Positions 61,952 to 64,000 of a stretch of DNA of 64,000 nucleotides are shown here, piece after piece. Location: contig JBMNOP010000004.1 in assembly GCA_050943135.1 (NCBI GenBank), positions 1 to 64,000 of the forward strand, in the 5' to 3' direction. The first letter of the stretch is position 1, and the number at the start of each line of letters is the position of its first letter. The notes beneath the pieces were generated by a model. That model saw only the letters and a list, made by a program, of their open reading frames with translations. It was not told where the DNA came from and did no database searches. The stretch comes from RUG695 sp050943135. Lineage in GTDB: Bacteria > Planctomycetota > Planctomycetia > Pirellulales > Thermoguttaceae. A program made the position numbers and the translations under genes.

Positions 61952-63808
61952 CTATTCCGCCATCACTTCCATGGAAATCTCGACACGTCCGAACGGCGCG
62001 CTGACCTGAATCCCGGCCACGCGGTCGCGTATCCGCTCAACCGCAACGCGGGCGATTTCGATTCCCGTTTTTACCTGATCCTCTTTCGAGCCGGCCGAGG
62101 CGGCCTCCATCCGGTGCATGATCTCATCGGGAATCACCACCCCGGGCACTTCACGCCCCATGAAGACGGCGTTACGATAACTTGTCAGGGGCCAAACTCC
62201 GGCAATGATCGCGATCGGCAGGTCACCGATCTCATCAAGGAAGCGCAACAGAGCGTCCGGATCGAACACCGGCTGGGTGATCGCGAAATGCGCCCCCGCT
62301 TCGATCTTGAGGCGAAACCGTTCGATTTCGCGCGATCGGTTCAGTGCCGTCGGGTCGAGCCCGACTCCGATCACGGCGTCGGTCGCCGGTTCGATCGATC
62401 CGGCTCCCAAATCGACACCGCGATTCAGACGCGTCTGCAATTCACACAAACCGATCGCATCGGTATCAAAAACCCCTGTCGCGTTCGGATAGTTCCCGAG
62501 TTTCGGCGGGTCTCCCGTGATAAAGAGGATGTTCCGAATTTTATACAGGGCACACGCCAAGAGCTCGGACTGCATACCGATCAGGTTTCGGTCACGGCAA
62601 CAGAAGTGAAGGATCGGTTCAATTCCGACCTTTTCAATGATCTGTTGAGCCACCGCGATATTCGCAATACGCGACGAGGCTCGAGGTCCGTCGGGAAGAT
62701 TGATCGCATCGATTCCAAATTCGGCGAGCGACTTTGTCTTGGCAAGGGTCTGGGTCAGATCGTAGCCGCTGGGAGGGGTCAGCTCGACGGTGCGGATCCA
62801 ATCCCCCGACGCGATTTTCGCCGCCAGGCACGTTCGCCCGGCAAACGGTGATTCTTCCCGGACGGGAAAGGGCGTTTCGGTTACGGGGGCCTCCGCCGCA
62901 TACCGTTGTCTGCTCTTGACCAGCGGCTTAACCATCTTAACGATTTCGGCGATATGATCGGCGGTCGTTCCGCAACAGCCGCCGATACCGGAAACACCGT
63001 AATCGAGATATTCCATCGCGTAGGTGGCAATATATTCCGGCGAACAGTAGTAGATTAGGCGACCTTCAAACGGCTTGGGATACCCGGCGTTCGGCCGGAC
63101 TACCAATGGGAAACGTGTGAGTTTCATCGCCGTCTCGACCGCCGCGAGCATCTCGGCCGGGTCTCGGCCGCAATTCAGACCGACGGCAAAGGGGGAAATC
63201 GAGGCTTCCTCGGCTCGTGCGAAAAGACGGCCGAGCTCCTCTTCGAGCTCTTCGTCGCTTTCCGGCGGTGCAAACGAAAGCATGTAGGGAACCGACCCCG
63301 CGAGCGCGGCAGCGGCGACCGCCGCCGCGACCTGTTCCGGAGTCCGGAGCGTTTCGAACAGGATGAAGTCGGAACCCCCTTCGCGCAACGCCGCAACCTG
63401 TTCCGCCAAGATTTCGGCCGACTCGTCGAGGGAGCGCCCCACACCTTCGTCGAGGATCGGACCGACCGATCCGGCCACCAGCGCGACCGACTCGTGTGTG
63501 TTTTGGTCAATCGGCGCGGCCGCACTCCGGGCAATATCGGCACCGCTGCGATTGATTTCGGTGACTTTGTCGGCAAGCCCGTATTTCTCCAGGCCGGGCC
63601 GATTGGCGCCGAACGTGTTAGTGATCAACACTTCGGCGCCGGCGTTGACGTAAGACTGATGGATCCGATGAATAAGCTGCGGCATCGAGAGGTTCAGCTC
63701 ATCGAAACACCGGTTGGTAAAAATATGGTTCCGATAAATCTCGGTCGCCATCCCCCCGTCAAAGATCAGCATCCCCTTGGAAAACGGGTTAAACTCCGCT
63801 CGCTTCAT
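61952..63808 (-). CDS. Homocysteine S-methyltransferase / methylenetetrahydrofolate reductase fusion
   Basis: 618 residues from the ATG at 63808; a TTG at 63832 is an alternative. Residues 1-300 are a homocysteine-methyltransferase barrel (IFDGGMATEIY, ITNTFGANRPG, zinc ligands GLNCGR and GGCCGTTADH). Residues ~330-618 are a MetF-type flavin barrel (TVELTPPSGYDLTQTL, FITGDPPKLGNY, FAITQPVFDPDALLRFL). The reductase makes methyl-THF; the methyltransferase half moves a methyl group to homocysteine. The fusion is known in several phyla (YitJ-like). The presence of two homocysteine domains in one cluster suggests division of labour in methionine formation. Confidence 0.92.
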   Translation of the reverse strand: MKRAEFNPFSKGMLIFDGGMATEIYRNHIFTNRCFDELNLSMPQLIHRIHQSYVNAGAEVLITNTFGANRPGLEKYGLADKVTEINRSGADIARSAAAPIDQNTHESVALVAGSVGPILDEGVGRSLDESAEILAEQVAALREGGSDFILFETLRTPEQVAAAVAAAALAGSVPYMLSFAPPESDEELEEELGRLFARAEEASISPFAVGLNCGRDPAEMLAAVETAMKLTRFPLVVRPNAGYPKPFEGRLIYYCSPEYIATYAMEYLDYGVSGIGGCCGTTADHIAEIVKMVKPLVKSRQRYAAEAPVTETPFPVREESPFAGRTCLAAKIASGDWIRTVELTPPSGYDLTQTLAKTKSLAEFGIDAINLPDGPRASSRIANIAVAQQIIEKVGIEPILHFCCRDRNLIGMQSELLACALYKIRNILFITGDPPKLGNYPNATGVFDTDAIGLCELQTRLNRGVDLGAGSIEPATDAVIGVGLDPTALNRSREIERFRLKIEAGAHFAITQPVFDPDALLRFLDEIGDLPIAIIAGVWPLTSYRNAVFMGREVPGVVIPDEIMHRMEAASAGSKEDQVKTGIEIARVAVERIRDRVAGIQVSAPFGRVEISMEVMAE

Positions 63809-63963
63809 TCCGCACACAACCTCTGTTCCCAACCGACGTTCCGGCCGACATCAAAAAACACATTCGGAAATCACGCGGATACCGAACGGGATCGCGGAAC
63901 CGTCTTCCGCCACAAGACCTCTCGTGCCATGTTACCGCACAAAACGCCCCGTATACAGACTTA

Positions 63964-63991
63964 AGTCTACCCACTCGCCTACGCGCGTCAA
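63964..63991 (-). promoter_or_regulatory. Probable sigma70 promoter of the methionine/ispD group
   Basis: TTGACG (63991-63986) and TAGACT (63969-63964), 16 bp apart on the minus strand. It leaves a leader of about 150 bases before 63808, with several possible small hairpins but no riboswitch class I recognise. Confidence 0.5.
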
Positions 63992-64000
63992 GGGCGCAAA

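Overview
The window is about 64 kb of bacterial chromosome with moderately high GC, most probably from a member of the Planctomycetota (Pirellulales-like). The clues are a YVTN-propeller/cytochrome c fusion, a prolipoprotein diacylglyceryl transferase with a PDZ-like insertion, an acetyl-xylan-esterase-type secreted hydrolase, PPi-dependent phosphofructokinase, a TolQ-like protein with two TolR-like partners, and two long membrane-anchored coiled-coil paralogues. This is inference from gene families; no rRNA or ribosomal protein is present to settle it. I saw no tRNA, rRNA or CRISPR array.

Layout. 1-0.93 kb: tail of an IS5-family transposase joined to a TM2/zinc-ribbon gene. 1.1-9.33 kb: minus-strand run (panC, lgt, gspK-like, Sel1-repeat protein, propeller-cytochrome c, a decayed nitroreductase, flavin reductase). 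9.4-11.4 kb: plus-strand pterin-binding methyltransferase, tatA, HIT protein. 11.4-19.0 kb: minus-strand secreted esterase-like hydrolase, hydroxyacid dehydrogenase, galK and two tandem paralogues of unknown function. 19.3-28.2 kb: TPR lipoprotein, GH38-like protein, PPi-PFK, outer-membrane barrel, surE. 28.4-29.4 kb: stand-alone GMP synthase ATP-pyrophosphatase subunit.

29.4-34.4 kb is an accessory island, partly AT-rich. It holds pieces of a serine-recombinase-like gene, a frameshifted excisionase-like gene, a Firmicutes-like dihydropteroate synthase, an isoprenylcysteine methyltransferase-like protein and a small membrane protein, with decayed spacers between them. 34.4-41.2 kb is a complete trpEGDCFBA operon on the minus strand with overlapping genes. 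Ahead of it lie a near-consensus sigma70 promoter and a T-box leader with a UGG (Trp) specifier. Divergent from it is clpB, preceded by a textbook sigma54 promoter.

44-48.6 kb: an AlgJ/AlgX-like plus MBOAT O-acetyltransferase pair and a DegT-family sugar aminotransferase, pointing to modified surface polysaccharide. 48.9-60.2 kb: a TolQ/ExbB-like protein, two TolR/ExbD-like proteins (translationally coupled), a lipoprotein, a large secreted TPR protein and an M16 protease; this looks like an envelope system driven by proton-motive force. 60.2-64 kb: one-carbon/methionine genes (two homocysteine methyltransferase-domain proteins, one fused to methylenetetrahydrofolate reductase) and ispD.

The most noteworthy items are the tryptophan T-box in an apparent planctomycete, the sigma54 promoter on clpB, and the TolQ/TolR/TolR-like module.
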